DNA of 64,000 nucleotides from Rhinopithecimicrobium faecis (GCA_017942165.1 JAGKSB010000012.1:52321-116320); one strand, 5' to 3'; counted from the stretch's first letter, positions 36,619 to 46,188 are shown. A program made the numbers and translations. Notes: generated by a model not told the origin, from the sequence alone.

Positions 36619-38073
36619 TTAGGCAGTTGTATCCGTATTTGGAGTAGACTCTTCGATGCGATAAGGAGCTTCCTCATCAAACTCACCTTCCCATTTGGCT
36701 ACGACTACAGTTGCCAAACAATTGCCAATAACATTGACTGAAGTTCTAGCCATATCCATTAACTCATCGATCCCTAAGATCGCTGCAATTACGAATGTTG
36801 GCAATCCAAACTGATCTGCGGTAGCGATTAGAATAATTAACGAGGCACGTGGTACAGCAGCAACTCCTTTAGAAGTAATCATAAGTGTAAAGGCAATTGT
36901 CAGCTGCTCCCCAAAAGATAGGTTGATACCTGCAGCTTGCGCCACAAAGATCGCCGCCAAGGATAGATAGAGTGAGGTACCATCTAAGTTAAAACTATAT
37001 CCTGTAGGAATTACAAAAGAAACAATCTTACGAGGTACACCAAATTTTTCCATCGCTTCCATCGCTTTCGGAAGAGCTGCATCCGAAGAAGTGGTCGCAA
37101 AAGCAATAGATACGGGCTCTTTAATGGCATTGATAAATTTCCCGATAGGCACCTTTAAGTAAAGGGCTACAGGAAGGAGAATAAGCAATAGGAAGCAAAC
37201 GAGTGCTAAGTACAAGGTCGCCAACAACATAAAGAGATTCTTTAAGATGTCTACACCGAGGTGCCCTACTGTATATGCCATTGCAGCTCCGACTCCAATA
37301 GGAGCGAAATACATAATGATATTGGTAAACTTAAACATGGCCTCAGACATGCTTTCCGCAAAGTCTACCATAGGCTTACGCTTCTTTTCATCGACCATCG
37401 CTAAGCCAACACCGAATAACACGGAGAATACAACGATTTGTAACACCTGGTTATCAGCAACAGACTTAACAATATTTTCAGGGAAAAGGTCTCTAAAAAA
37501 CGCGGTAAACTTATATACAGGATGTACCGATTCCGGTAATGTCTCCAAGGTAACAGCGTCGGCAGATTTCGCCGTATTTGTCGGAAGCTCCTCGTGTGGC
37601 ATATTGGCAACATCGACACCAACACCCGCTTTTGTAAGATTTATAGCCCCTAAGCCTATGAAAATTGCACAAGTCGTCGCACAGAAAAAATATAGCATGG
37701 ACTTCCAAGCCATACGTCCAACTTGCTTTAAGTCCGAGTGTCCAGCAATTCCAAAAACTAACGTAGCAAATAAAATGGGACCAACAATCGTCTTCACCAA
37801 TTTTATAAACCCTTTACTTAAAGGTTGCAAGGAGATTGCCAAATTCGGAAAATCTAAGCCTACAAATACCCCTAAAATCATACAGGTAAGTATCCAAGTC
37901 GTTAAATTTTTTCGGGCAAATGCATTCGCTACCAATACTACGGCTACAACCCAACGCGTACCCATTAAGAATTCAGGAGAAAAGCTAACTAAACTGAACT
38001 CGTAAAGAAGGGTAATAATAGCTGCAAGTGAAATGGTAATTAGAGTCGTGAGACCCATTTTTGTTTTTAACAT
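36619..38073 (-). CDS. Dicarboxylate/amino acid:cation symporter (DAACS)
   Basis: From ATG 38073 (484 residues; the upstream frame to 38127 adds a poorly placed hydrophobic start). The family takes up C4-dicarboxylates, glutamate or aspartate with protons or sodium across the inner membrane. Eight membrane helices and two re-entrant loops are indicated by FATTSSDAALPKAME (HP1, serine-rich) and the NLDGTSLYLSLAAIFVAQ region. Which substrate (DctA or GltP type) is undecided. Confidence 0.9.
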   Translation of the reverse strand: MLKTKMGLTTLITISLAAIITLLYEFSLVSFSPEFLMGTRWVVAVVLVANAFARKNLTTWILTCMILGVFVGLDFPNLAISLQPLSKGFIKLVKTIVGPILFATLVFGIAGHSDLKQVGRMAWKSMLYFFCATTCAIFIGLGAINLTKAGVGVDVANMPHEELPTNTAKSADAVTLETLPESVHPVYKFTAFFRDLFPENIVKSVADNQVLQIVVFSVLFGVGLAMVDEKKRKPMVDFAESMSEAMFKFTNIIMYFAPIGVGAAMAYTVGHLGVDILKNLFMLLATLYLALVCFLLLILLPVALYLKVPIGKFINAIKEPVSIAFATTSSDAALPKAMEAMEKFGVPRKIVSFVIPTGYSFNLDGTSLYLSLAAIFVAQAAGINLSFGEQLTIAFTLMITSKGVAAVPRASLIILIATADQFGLPTFVIAAILGIDELMDMARTSVNVIGNCLATVVVAKWEGEFDEEAPYRIEESTPNTDTTA

Positions 38074-38213
38074 GTATAAATATTTATAAGGTTGAATCAA
38101 AAATATGAAAATAATGTACTTACACAAAGAAATGACTAAAATAATGCAGCTCCTACTAAGTAAAATTGGGTGTGAGGGAAAAATTGCATACTTTAAAGTG
38201 CTAAAAAGACAAA

Positions 38214-38246
38214 AAAAAAGGTCTACCGATTCGATAGACCTTTTTC
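38214..38246 (-). terminator. Terminator of the ferredoxin gene
   Basis: AAAAAGGTCTA / TAGACCTTTTT arms with a T-rich end in the minus direction. Confidence 0.88.
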
Positions 38247-38262
38247 TGTATAACTTCGAGCG

Positions 38263-38613
38263 TTATTCTGCGTGTAACCACGCTTTTTTCGCTAATAACT
38301 CCTCTTCTGACTCACGGATGTCTTCATCTTCAACACAACAATCCACTGGACATACTGCCGCACATTGAGGTTCATCATGAAAACCTACACATTCCGTACA
38401 CTTATCAGAGACAATATAGTAAACCTCATCAGAGATTGCACCTTGTTCTTCCGAAGCATCTAAGGTAACACCGTCACCAAAGTCAATGATACCTTCCAAG
38501 GCTGTGCCTTCAGAAAATTTCCAACTAACTCCCGCATCGTATATTGCATTATTTGGGCACTCAGGCTCGCAAGCACCGCAGTTAATACATTCGTCTGTAA
38601 TTTTAATCGCCAT
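38263..38613 (-). CDS. 4Fe-4S dicluster ferredoxin
   Basis: A 116-residue protein with two cluster motifs: C9-x2-C12-x2-C15-x3-C19 (CINCGACEPECP) and C72-x2-C75-x8-C84-x3-C88 (CTECVGFHDEPQCAAVCP). It carries electrons in the cytoplasm. The insertion between the motifs and the acidic tail (EDEDIRESEEE) are typical of this group. It diverges from the acyl-CoA reductase gene, a neighbourhood common in Bacteroidota. A TATATTTG box on the minus strand at 38729-38736 would give it a leader of about 110 nt containing a CCTCTA/TAGAGG hairpin. Confidence 0.93.
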   Translation of the reverse strand: MAIKITDECINCGACEPECPNNAIYDAGVSWKFSEGTALEGIIDFGDGVTLDASEEQGAISDEVYYIVSDKCTECVGFHDEPQCAAVCPVDCCVEDEDIRESEEELLAKKAWLHAE

Positions 38614-38775
38614 TTATAACTCCAGAATTATGATAAAAAACTATTTTTGTAAAGTGAATGGACTACCTTAGGTAAATAAACCTCTACGCATAGAGGAAAA
38701 ATTACTATTGGGCTTCCATTTGATCATACAAATATAGCACAATAATTGTGTATTCATCTTTAATTATTTAAGATT

Positions 38776-39789
38776 TTGACAAAGGAACAACGAATCCAAG
38801 CGTTTGAGAAATTAGGCATAGCATTAAGCGAACACAATGAAGCGCTTGCTACATTATTACAAGCAGCTCCACCAAAAAATGCTTGGTATACATTAGAAAA
38901 TACAACCCGCGCCTTCCAGCAAATCAGCGAGACATTACAGGCTGAAAAATTACGTTTATGGACTGCTCCCTACCCTTCACTGACTTCAGAGAAAGTCGTA
39001 GGCTTGGTATTGGCAGGAAATATTCCACTTGTCGGATTTCACGACATCCTCTCGGTGTTAATTGCAGGCTTCTCCGTACAAATTAAAGTTTCTTCGGATG
39101 ATGCAGGGCTAACAAGCTTTGTATTACAGACTTTAATCGCTATAGAACCTGCCTTTCAGGAAAAGATCCATATCGTTGATCGTCTTGCGGGATTTGATTT
39201 GGTGATCGCCACGGGATCAAATAACTCCGCAAGATACTTTGAACACTATTTCAGCAAGAAGCCACATATAATTCGTAAGAATAGAAACTCTGCGGCGGTG
39301 CTTACTGGCGCAGAAACTCCCGAAGAGCTCCTAGCCCTGGGGCATGATATCTTTGATTATTTCGGCTTAGGCTGCCGTTCGGTATCAAAAATATATATCC
39401 CTCAAGACTACGATATCACCATCCTACTCGATGGCTTACAGGGGTTTGAAGGTATCTCCAATCATTTCAAATACAATAATAACTACGACTATAACAAGTC
39501 CATTTATTTGATAAATGGGGATAAGCATTATGATACGGGATTCTTATTAATGAAAGAGGACGCGGCATTTGCCTCTCCCTTAGCAGTGGTGCATTATGAG
39601 CGCTACGCAGATATCGCGGAGCTTACGGCACATTTAAATGACCATGCTGCGCAGCTTCAGTGCATCACCACTTCCCTACCGCTGGCAATAAATACACCTA
39701 CTTTCGCGTTAGGAGGAAGTCAGTGTCCAGCATTAACGGATTATGCCGATGGCGTGGATACTTTGGCATTTTTATTTGCAAACGTTTAA
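38776..39789 (+). CDS. LuxC-like acyl-CoA reductase, TTG start
   Basis: A 337-residue acyl-CoA reductase family protein. The frame begins at TTG 38776 (TTG ACA AAG GAA), giving MTKEQRIQAFEKLG; no ATG lies near. Motifs include VVGLVLAGNIPLVGFHD, FDLVIATGSNNSARYF and the catalytic-cysteine-like GLGCRSVSKIYIP. It reduces acyl-CoA to aldehyde in the LuxC family; the physiological role in Bacteroidota is unclear. Confidence 0.88.
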   Translation: MTKEQRIQAFEKLGIALSEHNEALATLLQAAPPKNAWYTLENTTRAFQQISETLQAEKLRLWTAPYPSLTSEKVVGLVLAGNIPLVGFHDILSVLIAGFSVQIKVSSDDAGLTSFVLQTLIAIEPAFQEKIHIVDRLAGFDLVIATGSNNSARYFEHYFSKKPHIIRKNRNSAAVLTGAETPEELLALGHDIFDYFGLGCRSVSKIYIPQDYDITILLDGLQGFEGISNHFKYNNNYDYNKSIYLINGDKHYDTGFLLMKEDAAFASPLAVVHYERYADIAELTAHLNDHAAQLQCITTSLPLAINTPTFALGGSQCPALTDYADGVDTLAFLFANV

Positions 39790-39839
39790 GGAGAGCCTTA
39801 TATTCGTAGAATATCATAAATAGTTCTAATTTTGTTTCC

Positions 39840-40043
39840 ATGTATATTATTAAAGTAAAAGGAGTAGCTAAAATCCCGGATTATGTCCAATTAAGAGATG
39901 ACTCATTTACCTTACTGGCCTACTTTAGGGTAGACCGACCTGACAAATCTTTGGAGAAAGTAGGTCTTGGAGATAAAGCTGAATATATAATGAAAATGGT
40001 TGAAGAACTACCTTTTGGCCAAATTAAAAAATTAGATTTTTAA
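39840..40043 (+). CDS. Conserved 67-residue protein of unknown function
   Basis: A small soluble protein (MYIIKVKGVAKIPDYVQLRD...KKLDF) with a beta-rich first half and a helical second half. It lies 3 nt upstream of the ftsE-like gene, so translation is probably coupled. A TAATTTTG box (39827-39834) is 5 nt before the ATG. I do not recognise the family with certainty. Confidence 0.75.
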   Translation: MYIIKVKGVAKIPDYVQLRDDSFTLLAYFRVDRPDKSLEKVGLGDKAEYIMKMVEELPFGQIKKLDF

Positions 40044-40046
40044 CTC

Positions 40047-40727
40047 ATGAATGGAGATACTGTAATTACACTAAAGAATGTGGACATCTTCCAACAGAAA
40101 CATTTAGTGTTATCAAATGTGAATATAAAGATTAATAAGGGGGAGTTCTTATACCTTATTGGTCAGTCGGGATCCGGTAAAAGTAGTTTGTTAAAGATTA
40201 TCTACGGCGACTTATATATCGGTAATGGTGAAGGCATGGTTGCAGGATTCGACCTTAAGAAGCTGCATGAAAATGAAGTCCCCTATTTACGTCGTAAATT
40301 AGGTATTGTATTTCAGGATTTCCACTTACTAACAGATCGTTCTGTGGAGAAAAACTTAATTTTTGCTTTACGTGCTACAGGCTGGACAGACAAGAAATTA
40401 ATCGACAGCCGTATTATCGACGTGCTGGAGAAAGTCGGCCTACGCTCGAAGTTAAAGAAGATGCCCTACGAGCTTTCAGGTGGAGAGCAGCAACGTATCG
40501 TCATTGCGCGTGCCTTATTAAACAATCCAGAGATTATCCTTGCCGATGAGCCGACGGGAAATTTAGACCCTAATACATCCGAGGAAATCGTCCTTTTATT
40601 AAAAGATATCGCTGCATCTGGGACTGCGGTATTAATGGCAACACATGATTATCAAATCATCCGTAATATGCCATCACGAATTATTAAAACTGCCGAAGGA
40701 GGCCTTTTAGATAACGTCAGCATCTAA
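40047..40727 (+). CDS. ftsE: FtsE-like cell-division ABC ATPase
   Basis: A 226-residue ATPase with Walker A GQSGSGKS (39-46), signature LSGGEQQR (143-150) and Walker B IILADEPT (163-170). It resembles FtsE/LolD-type ATPases; FtsE with FtsX regulates peptidoglycan hydrolases at the septum. The usual ftsX partner is not adjacent, which weakens the symbol. The small 67-residue gene is immediately upstream. Confidence 0.85.
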   Translation: MNGDTVITLKNVDIFQQKHLVLSNVNIKINKGEFLYLIGQSGSGKSSLLKIIYGDLYIGNGEGMVAGFDLKKLHENEVPYLRRKLGIVFQDFHLLTDRSVEKNLIFALRATGWTDKKLIDSRIIDVLEKVGLRSKLKKMPYELSGGEQQRIVIARALLNNPEIILADEPTGNLDPNTSEEIVLLLKDIAASGTAVLMATHDYQIIRNMPSRIIKTAEGGLLDNVSI

Positions 40728-40877
40728 AACTGACAAAACATACTTAAATCCGACATTTTGTTAGGGAAATAACCATTTCCATGACAAGAAGTCGGATTTC
40801 TTGCTTTTGGCAATTCTTTTGTACTATGAGCGCATAGAACAGAACTTTCATTAATTCATTATAAGTAATTAGAAGAC
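40728..40877 (+). promoter_or_regulatory. grpE upstream region: nested hairpin and sigma-54-like element
   Basis: AAATCCGAC (40747-40755) pairs perfectly with GTCGGATTT (40790-40799 region), enclosing TTGTTA / TGACAA and the perfect inner stem GGAAAT-AACC-ATTTCC: a long nested stem that may end the ftsE transcript. Downstream, TTGGCAATTCTTTTGT (about 40807-40823) fits sigma-54 spacing, with GT instead of GC. CTGACAAAA and TTTTGTTAG form a dyad at the start. Confidence 0.5.
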
Positions 40878-41453
40878 ATGAGTGATCAAGAAAAAATCAA
40901 CGAAGAGGTTCAAGAGCCTACTTTAAATGATCAAAATATAACTGAAGAAGCTACTGCCGAAGCGAATAGCACGGAGGAAACAAGCCCCGAAGAAGAGCCT
41001 TTAACTCCAGAGCAGATTTTAACCAATGAATTAGCGGAAGTTAAAGATAAATATATTCGTCTTTCTGCGGAGTTTGACAACTACAGAAAACGTACATCAA
41101 AGGAACGTAGCGAGTTAATTCAATCTGCAGGTAAGGATGTTATTAAAGATCTTTTATCCGTAATTGACGATTTCGACCGTGCATTAAATGCGATGGAAAC
41201 AGCGACTGAAATTACGCCTATTCGTGAAGGTATTGAAATTGTAAATCAGAAATTACGTAAAACGTTAGAACAAAAAGGTCTAAAGGAAATGGAAGCGCAA
41301 GGTTTGGATTTCGACGCTGACTTGCAAGAAGCTATTACAGCTATCCCTGCACCAACTCCGGACTTAAAAAATAAAGTTATTGATGTCATTGAAAAAGGCT
41401 ATTACTTAAATGACAGAGTTATTCGTCATGCAAAAGTAGTGATCGGTAAATAA
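40878..41453 (+). CDS. grpE: Nucleotide exchange factor GrpE
   Basis: The 191-residue co-chaperone releases ADP from DnaK. An acidic, disordered N-terminus (to about 55) precedes the coiled coil ([22 protein letters not shown], broken by residue) and the C-terminal beta domain ([17 protein letters not shown], the family signature). It is 8 nt upstream of dnaJ. dnaK is not in the window. Confidence 0.96.
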   Translation: MSDQEKINEEVQEPTLNDQNITEEATAEANSTEETSPEEEPLTPEQILTNELAEVKDKYIRLSAEFDNYRKRTSKERSELIQSAGKDVIKDLLSVIDDFDRALNAMETATEITPIREGIEIVNQKLRKTLEQKGLKEMEAQGLDFDADLQEAITAIPAPTPDLKNKVIDVIEKGYYLNDRVIRHAKVVIGK

Positions 41454-41461
41454 AAAATAAC

Positions 41462-42631
41462 ATGTCAAATAAAAGAGATTATTACGATATTTTAGGTGTT
41501 TCACGATCGGCTGATGAAAAAGAAATTAAATCTGCTTATCGAAAATTAGCGGTTAAATATCATCCAGATAAAAATCCAGGTGATACCGCAGCAGAAGATA
41601 AATTCAAGGAAGCAGCAGAAGCTTACGATGTATTAAGTAACGCTGAGAAACGTCAACGTTATGATCAATTTGGTCATGCTGGAAACTCTGCTTCAGGTGG
41701 AGGCTACGGTGGCGGAAGCATGAATATGGATGACATATTCAGCCAATTTGGAGATATCTTCGGTGGTGGTGGACACCCCTTTGAAAGCTTCTTTGGCGGC
41801 GGCGGTGGCGGTGGCCAACGTGGTGGTGGACGTCGTGTCGTAAAAGGCACCAACTTGCGTATTAAAGTGAAGTTAACCTTAGAGGAGATTGCTAAAGGCG
41901 TTGAGAAGAAGGTTAAAGTTAATAAACAAGTTTCTTGTCATACATGTGATGGCAGTGGTGCTAAGGATAAATCTTCCTACCACACTTGTTCTACTTGTAA
42001 AGGTGCGGGATCTGTAAGACGTGTTACCAACACCATCTTAGGTCAGATGCAAACAACAAGCACCTGCCCTACCTGTAACGGTGAAGGGGTAGAAATTACA
42101 GCGAAATGTACGACTTGTAAAGGAGAAGGCTTAGAGCGTGGTGAAGAAACCATTACAATTAATATTCCTGCGGGTGTTTCTGAAGGCATGCAACTGTCGA
42201 TGAATGGTAAAGGGAATGCTGCACCGCGCGATGGTATTGCTGGTGACTTGATTATATTAATCGAAGAAACGCCACATGAAAGCTTAAAGCGTGATGGCCT
42301 CAATGTCATTTACGATTTATACGTAAACTTTGTGGATGCGACATTAGGTACTTCTGTAGAGATCCCTACGATTGACGGGAAAGCGAAAATAAAAATTGAA
42401 GCAGGCACGCAATCAGGAAAAATCTTACGTCTAAAAGGTAAAGGTATTCCAGAAGTGAACTCTTACCATAAGGGGGATCAATTGGTCTATGTAAATATCT
42501 GGACGCCGAAAGTACTTTCTACGGAAGAAAAAGAAGTCTTGGAAAAATTAAAAGATTCGCCAAACTTCAAACCTCAGCCGGGTAAAAATGAGAAATCATT
42601 TTTCGAGCGTATCAAAGAATACTTTGAATAA
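41462..42631 (+). CDS. dnaJ: Chaperone DnaJ
   Basis: The 389-residue type I J-protein stimulates DnaK. J domain with HPD at 34-36, Gly/Phe region (about 78-125), four zinc motifs [24 protein letters not shown] and CTTCKGEG (about 160-225), and the C-terminal substrate-binding domains. Forms an operon with grpE. A tandem-repeat-like stretch and a terminator follow. Confidence 0.97.
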   Translation: MSNKRDYYDILGVSRSADEKEIKSAYRKLAVKYHPDKNPGDTAAEDKFKEAAEAYDVLSNAEKRQRYDQFGHAGNSASGGGYGGGSMNMDDIFSQFGDIFGGGGHPFESFFGGGGGGGQRGGGRRVVKGTNLRIKVKLTLEEIAKGVEKKVKVNKQVSCHTCDGSGAKDKSSYHTCSTCKGAGSVRRVTNTILGQMQTTSTCPTCNGEGVEITAKCTTCKGEGLERGEETITINIPAGVSEGMQLSMNGKGNAAPRDGIAGDLIILIEETPHESLKRDGLNVIYDLYVNFVDATLGTSVEIPTIDGKAKIKIEAGTQSGKILRLKGKGIPEVNSYHKGDQLVYVNIWTPKVLSTEEKEVLEKLKDSPNFKPQPGKNEKSFFERIKEYFE

Positions 42632-42704
42632 TATATATGACGTTTCGTGTAAACGAATAAGTTGCGCAAACGTATAAGATAGGCTTATGCTCGCATAAGT
42701 CACC

Positions 42705-42748
42705 TAAAAAAAGTCCAATAAAGAACATTCTTTATTGGACTTTTTTTT
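42705..42748. terminator. Terminator after dnaJ
   Basis: AAAAAAGTCCAATAAAGAA / TTCTTTATTGGACTTTTTT perfect stem with a tiny loop and T run; usable in both directions. Confidence 0.92.
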
Positions 42749-42803
42749 GTGATCTGCTTACCCTCAATACTCCGAGATAATCCCCAAAGGAATGGCTGAA
42801 AAC

Positions 42804-42868
42804 AAAAAAAAAGTCCGTACGACAAGCGCACGGACTTCTATTAACCAATTATAAACTTAAATTATGAG
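42804..42868 (-). ncRNA. Candidate small RNA, copy B
   Basis: On the minus strand a TTG (42901-42903), a 20-nt spacer and TATATTTG (42873-42880) form a consensus promoter. The RNA of about 65 nt would begin TCATAATTTAA-GTTTATAATTGGTTA and end in a hairpin (AAGTCCGT / ACGGACTT, 42811-42837) with a U run (42804-42812). Its 5' part is nearly identical to copy A, while the hairpin sequence differs completely. It lies after nuoD on the same strand. Confidence 0.7.
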
Positions 42869-42957
42869 ACTGCAAATATAGCTATTCAGCTACAAAAAAG
42901 CAAATTAAATTTGCATTATTTTGCACTTTTATAAAATAAATATGCATGATTACTTCT

Positions 42958-44154
42958 TTATCGGTCCACTTCACCAAGCACGATATCGATAGACCCTAAG
43001 ATAGCGACTAAATCAGCAATAAGAACGCCTTTCCCTAACTCAGGCAATACCGACAGGTTGCTGAAGCTTGGTCCCCTTGCTTTAACACGCTTAGGGATAT
43101 CGGACTTTGCTTGGGTGGCGAAATAGAATCCAAGCTCCCCTTTAGGGTTCTCCGCACGGACATAATAGTCCTGTTCTTTTAGGTTGACTTTCTTAGGCAC
43201 TAATGCACGTGGATCAAAATCCTGCTTACGAGGAAAATCTTTTATTAAGCGCTCCAAGCATTGGCTAATAATCTTTACAGACTCCTTCACCTCATCAACG
43301 CGCACCTTGAAGCGGTCCCAGCAATCTCCAACAGCCCCCATCTCCCCCGTTCCTATAGGAATATCAAATTCTAATTCCGGGTAGACAGAATATTCATCCA
43401 CACGGCGCAAATCCCATTTCAAGCCCGAAGCTCTTAACATGGGCCCTGAAACACCATAATTAATGGCTACATCTAAAGGCAGGACGCCAATATTTGCAGT
43501 ACGGGAGATAAAGATCTGATTTGTTGTCAAGAGCTGATCCAATTCTACAAGCTTTGCTTTGAAGTACGTTACAAACTCCTGACAGCGCTCTTCAAAACCT
43601 ACCGGAAGATCGTAGAATAACCCTCCGATCCAAATATAGTTATACAGCATGCGGGAGCCTGAAGCCCACTCCAGCATATTCATAATATGCTCTCTATCGC
43701 GGAAGCACCATAAGAATGGTGTCGTAGCACCAATATCGATGCCATATGTCCCCAGCGCGATTAAATGAGAGGCTATGCGGTTTAATTCACATACAAGCAC
43801 ACGGATATACTCTACGCGCTTGGGGATCTTATCCGCAATACCTAACATACGCTCTACGCCCATTACAAAAGCATGGGAGTTATTCATCGAAGCTAAGTAA
43901 TCTAGGCGATCGGTGAAGGGGATGGACTTCGTATAGTTTATGGATTCCGCATGCTTATCAAAGCAGCGGTGTAGGTAACCTAGGTGTGGAATTACCTCTT
44001 TGACGATTTCCCCATCCGTAATAAGCTGCAGGCGTAGCACACCATGCGTAGATGGATGCTGCGGCCCCATATTTATAATCATTTCTTGCGAAGAGATCGC
44101 CGCTAAGCGCGCTTCCAGCGCCTGCGCTGCAGCATGATAAATAGCTTTAGCCAT
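42958..44154 (-). CDS. nuoD: NADH-quinone oxidoreductase subunit D
   Basis: The 398-residue 49-kDa subunit of complex I contributes to the quinone-binding site. Signatures: [16 protein letters not shown] near residue 30, [12 protein letters not shown], and the C-terminal ending [11 protein letters not shown]. Full length. It is the last gene of pdxH - nuoC - nuoD; no nuoE follows, so the complex I genes are split in this genome or the rest is elsewhere. Confidence 0.96.
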   Translation of the reverse strand: MAKAIYHAAAQALEARLAAISSQEMIINMGPQHPSTHGVLRLQLITDGEIVKEVIPHLGYLHRCFDKHAESINYTKSIPFTDRLDYLASMNNSHAFVMGVERMLGIADKIPKRVEYIRVLVCELNRIASHLIALGTYGIDIGATTPFLWCFRDREHIMNMLEWASGSRMLYNYIWIGGLFYDLPVGFEERCQEFVTYFKAKLVELDQLLTTNQIFISRTANIGVLPLDVAINYGVSGPMLRASGLKWDLRRVDEYSVYPELEFDIPIGTGEMGAVGDCWDRFKVRVDEVKESVKIISQCLERLIKDFPRKQDFDPRALVPKKVNLKEQDYYVRAENPKGELGFYFATQAKSDIPKRVKARGPSFSNLSVLPELGKGVLIADLVAILGSIDIVLGEVDR

Positions 44155-44168
44155 ATCTAAATGTCAAA

Positions 44169-44663
44169 TTATTTTATAGGAATTCCGTGATATAATGCTG
44201 CTTCTTGATAATCTTTACGTAGTGGGTACCCCTCCCAATCATCAGGCAGTAAGATGCGGCGTAAATCTGGATGCCCCGTAAAGAAGATACCCATTAAATC
44301 AAAAGCTTCCCGCTCGTGCCAATCGGCGGTACGCCATATCGTATGCACTGAGGGAACGGTAGGAAGTGTTTCCTGATCGAGCTCATAAGGGAGATTTATT
44401 TTTAATACAAGCTGCAGCTTATGCGGCATAGAAGTCAGGTGATACACTAAAGTATAGGCCGCAGCAGCTGCCCCTTGATCTACGGCGGTAATATTGGCTA
44501 AAAAATCAAAGTATAAGGTCGGTTCACCATGCAAATACTCGCATACCTCAACAAGCTTACTTGGATCGATATAGCAGGCAGGCTGCAGGCCTTCGATTTC
44601 TTCCTTTAAGATAATCTGCGCACCAAATTTCGCTTTTAGCTGGGTGATTATTTTTTCAAACAT
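44169..44663 (-). CDS. nuoC: NADH-quinone oxidoreductase subunit C
   Basis: The 164-residue 30-kDa peripheral arm subunit of complex I carries the family signature WHEREAFDLMGIFFTGHPDLRRILLPDDW (broken here at residue 130) and YPLRKDY. It starts right after the pdxH stop and ends 14 nt before nuoD. nuoC and nuoD are separate genes, not fused as in some bacteria. Confidence 0.95.
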   Translation of the reverse strand: MFEKIITQLKAKFGAQIILKEEIEGLQPACYIDPSKLVEVCEYLHGEPTLYFDFLANITAVDQGAAAAAYTLVYHLTSMPHKLQLVLKINLPYELDQETLPTVPSVHTIWRTADWHEREAFDLMGIFFTGHPDLRRILLPDDWEGYPLRKDYQEAALYHGIPIK

Positions 44664-44664
44664 A

Positions 44665-45318
44665 TTAAGGTGCTATGCGAACTATTTTCCAAGAATCAGC
44701 TACTTTTTTATAAACGATACGATCGTGCAATCTGGAGGATCTCCCCTGCCAAAATTCAATGGATAAAGGATGAATTATATAGCCTCCCCAATGTGCTGGA
44801 CGTGGGATATGCTCCTCATCTTGATATTGCGCTGTCAGCTGCTCCACGGCATGCTCCAGCACCGTACGATTTATTATCTCTTGCGACTGCGGGGACGCCA
44901 GGGCGCCAATACGGCTACCTTTAGGCCTAGATTGGAAATAAGCATCCGAGTCTGCTGCCGGAAGGCGCTCCACGAATCCTTGAATACGCACCTGCCGCTG
45001 AAGTTCAGGCCAAAAGAATAAAGCCGAAACCTTGGGGTTTTCTTCAATTTCCTTGCCCTTACGGCTGGAATAATTTGTGAAAAAGCTAAATCCATCCGGT
45101 TGAATATCTTTCAAAAGCAGAATTCTCGAAGAAGGCATGCCTTCAGGAGATACGGTAGCAAGCACAAAAGCATTTACCTCCAATACCTCCGCGTTCAACG
45201 CTTCGTTAAACCAATTCTGAAACTGCTCTATGGGATTTGAAAGCATGGAATCTTCTGATAATTTACCTAGGGAATAGTCTGCACGTATTGCTGCGATATC
45301 TTTATTTTGTATAGCCAT
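44665..45318 (-). CDS. pdxH: Pyridoxamine 5'-phosphate oxidase
   Basis: From ATG 45318 (217 residues) the FMN enzyme makes pyridoxal phosphate. Seen are the FMN-binding SRILLLKDIQPDGFSFFTNYSSRKG region and the PDXH signature near the C-terminus (EFWQGRSSRLHDR ... WKIVRIAP). A TAAGTTTG -7 box on the minus strand (45338-45345) lies about 20 nt upstream. It is joined to nuoC with a 1-nt gap, an unusual partnership. Confidence 0.95.
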   Translation of the reverse strand: MAIQNKDIAAIRADYSLGKLSEDSMLSNPIEQFQNWFNEALNAEVLEVNAFVLATVSPEGMPSSRILLLKDIQPDGFSFFTNYSSRKGKEIEENPKVSALFFWPELQRQVRIQGFVERLPAADSDAYFQSRPKGSRIGALASPQSQEIINRTVLEHAVEQLTAQYQDEEHIPRPAHWGGYIIHPLSIEFWQGRSSRLHDRIVYKKVADSWKIVRIAP

Positions 45319-45444
45319 TAGCATTGATTTTACGCTACAAACTTAGCAAAAATTAAGGGAAAGGTTAGTGAGGAATGCTTTTATTAGTAAATAATAGGTG
45401 ATTTATCGTAAAATAGTTTACCTTTAACTATAACCTCAGCTAAT

Positions 45445-46017
45445 ATGGCGAATTTCAACGTATTAACCCCAAGGGCAGGAAGTTTTTTAGTTTCTGAACC
45501 CTTTATGCTAGATGCTAATTTTAATCGTTCTGTTGTACTTTTATGCGAACATAACAACGATGCTGGAACCTTAGGATTTATCCTTAACCGGCCGACCGAA
45601 TTTGTAGTCAGCGACTTCATTCCACAGCTGGAGGAATGCCATTTTCCAATCTACTACGGAGGGCCATTACAACGTGACAGCCTATACTTTATCCACTGCT
45701 GCCATGACCTCTTCCCACAGGGCAAAGAAATCCGACCTAATATCTACTTTGGCGGCGATAGCGAAAAGCTCTTTGACTTAATAAAAGAGGGCTTAATACA
45801 GCAGGAGGATGTGAAGTTCCTGATGGGCTATGCGTCGTGGCTTCCCGAGCAGCTCCTACAGGAGATTGATGACAACTCCTGGGCCGTGTACAATAAATTT
45901 CCGAGCAGCTTAGCATTTATTTCCGAAGAAGAGGAATTGTGGCGTGCAGCTATTATCGGAATGGGTCCACGATATGCGCATATCATCAACTTCCCTAAAA
46001 GCCCCGATTTAAATTAA
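45445..46017 (+). CDS. YqgE/AlgH family protein
   Basis: A 190-residue protein of the UPF0301 family: LTPRAGSFLVSEPFM, CEHNNDAGTLGFILNRPT and YYGGPLQRDSLYFIHC are family hallmarks. It has no known catalytic activity; AlgH was named as a regulator of alginate genes in Pseudomonas. It diverges from pdxH. Confidence 0.93.
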   Translation: MANFNVLTPRAGSFLVSEPFMLDANFNRSVVLLCEHNNDAGTLGFILNRPTEFVVSDFIPQLEECHFPIYYGGPLQRDSLYFIHCCHDLFPQGKEIRPNIYFGGDSEKLFDLIKEGLIQQEDVKFLMGYASWLPEQLLQEIDDNSWAVYNKFPSSLAFISEEEELWRAAIIGMGPRYAHIINFPKSPDLN

Positions 46018-46026
46018 AAAGTCAGG

Positions 46027-46060
46027 ATTTGAATTAGCAGGGATAATTTGAATTAGCAGG
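46027..46060 (+). repeat. 19-bp tandem repeat 3' of yqgE
   Basis: ATTTGAATTAGCAGG occurs exactly at 46027-46041 and 46046-46060, 7-10 nt after the stop codon, with related sequence on both sides. Confidence 0.8.
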
Positions 46061-46113
46061 CTTAAATTTATGGGCAAAAAAAAAGCGAAACATTGCTGTT
46101 TCGCTTAACGATG

Positions 46114-46188
46114 GGTAAGTGATGGGGCTCGAACCCACGACCCTCGGTACCACAAACCGATGCTCTAACCAACTGAGCTACACCTACC
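46114..46188 (-). tRNA. tRNA-His (GTG), copy 1
   Basis: The minus strand folds into a cloverleaf: acceptor GTAGGTG / CACTTAC with an extra 5' G opposite the discriminator C (a histidine identity element), D arm GCTCAGTTGGTTAGAGC, anticodon arm TCGGTTTGTGGTACCGA with anticodon GTG, and T arm CGTGGGTTCGAGCCCCA. CCA is not encoded. A terminator (46076-46107) follows, and a TACATTTG box lies upstream. Confidence 0.95.

Noticed and set aside
38105..38368. Plus-strand frame over the ferredoxin terminator and 3' end
   Set aside because: It runs through a terminator hairpin and is antisense to the well-supported ferredoxin gene.
44670..45021. Plus-strand frames inside pdxH
   Set aside because: They mirror the antisense strand of pdxH, whose sequence is fully conserved.
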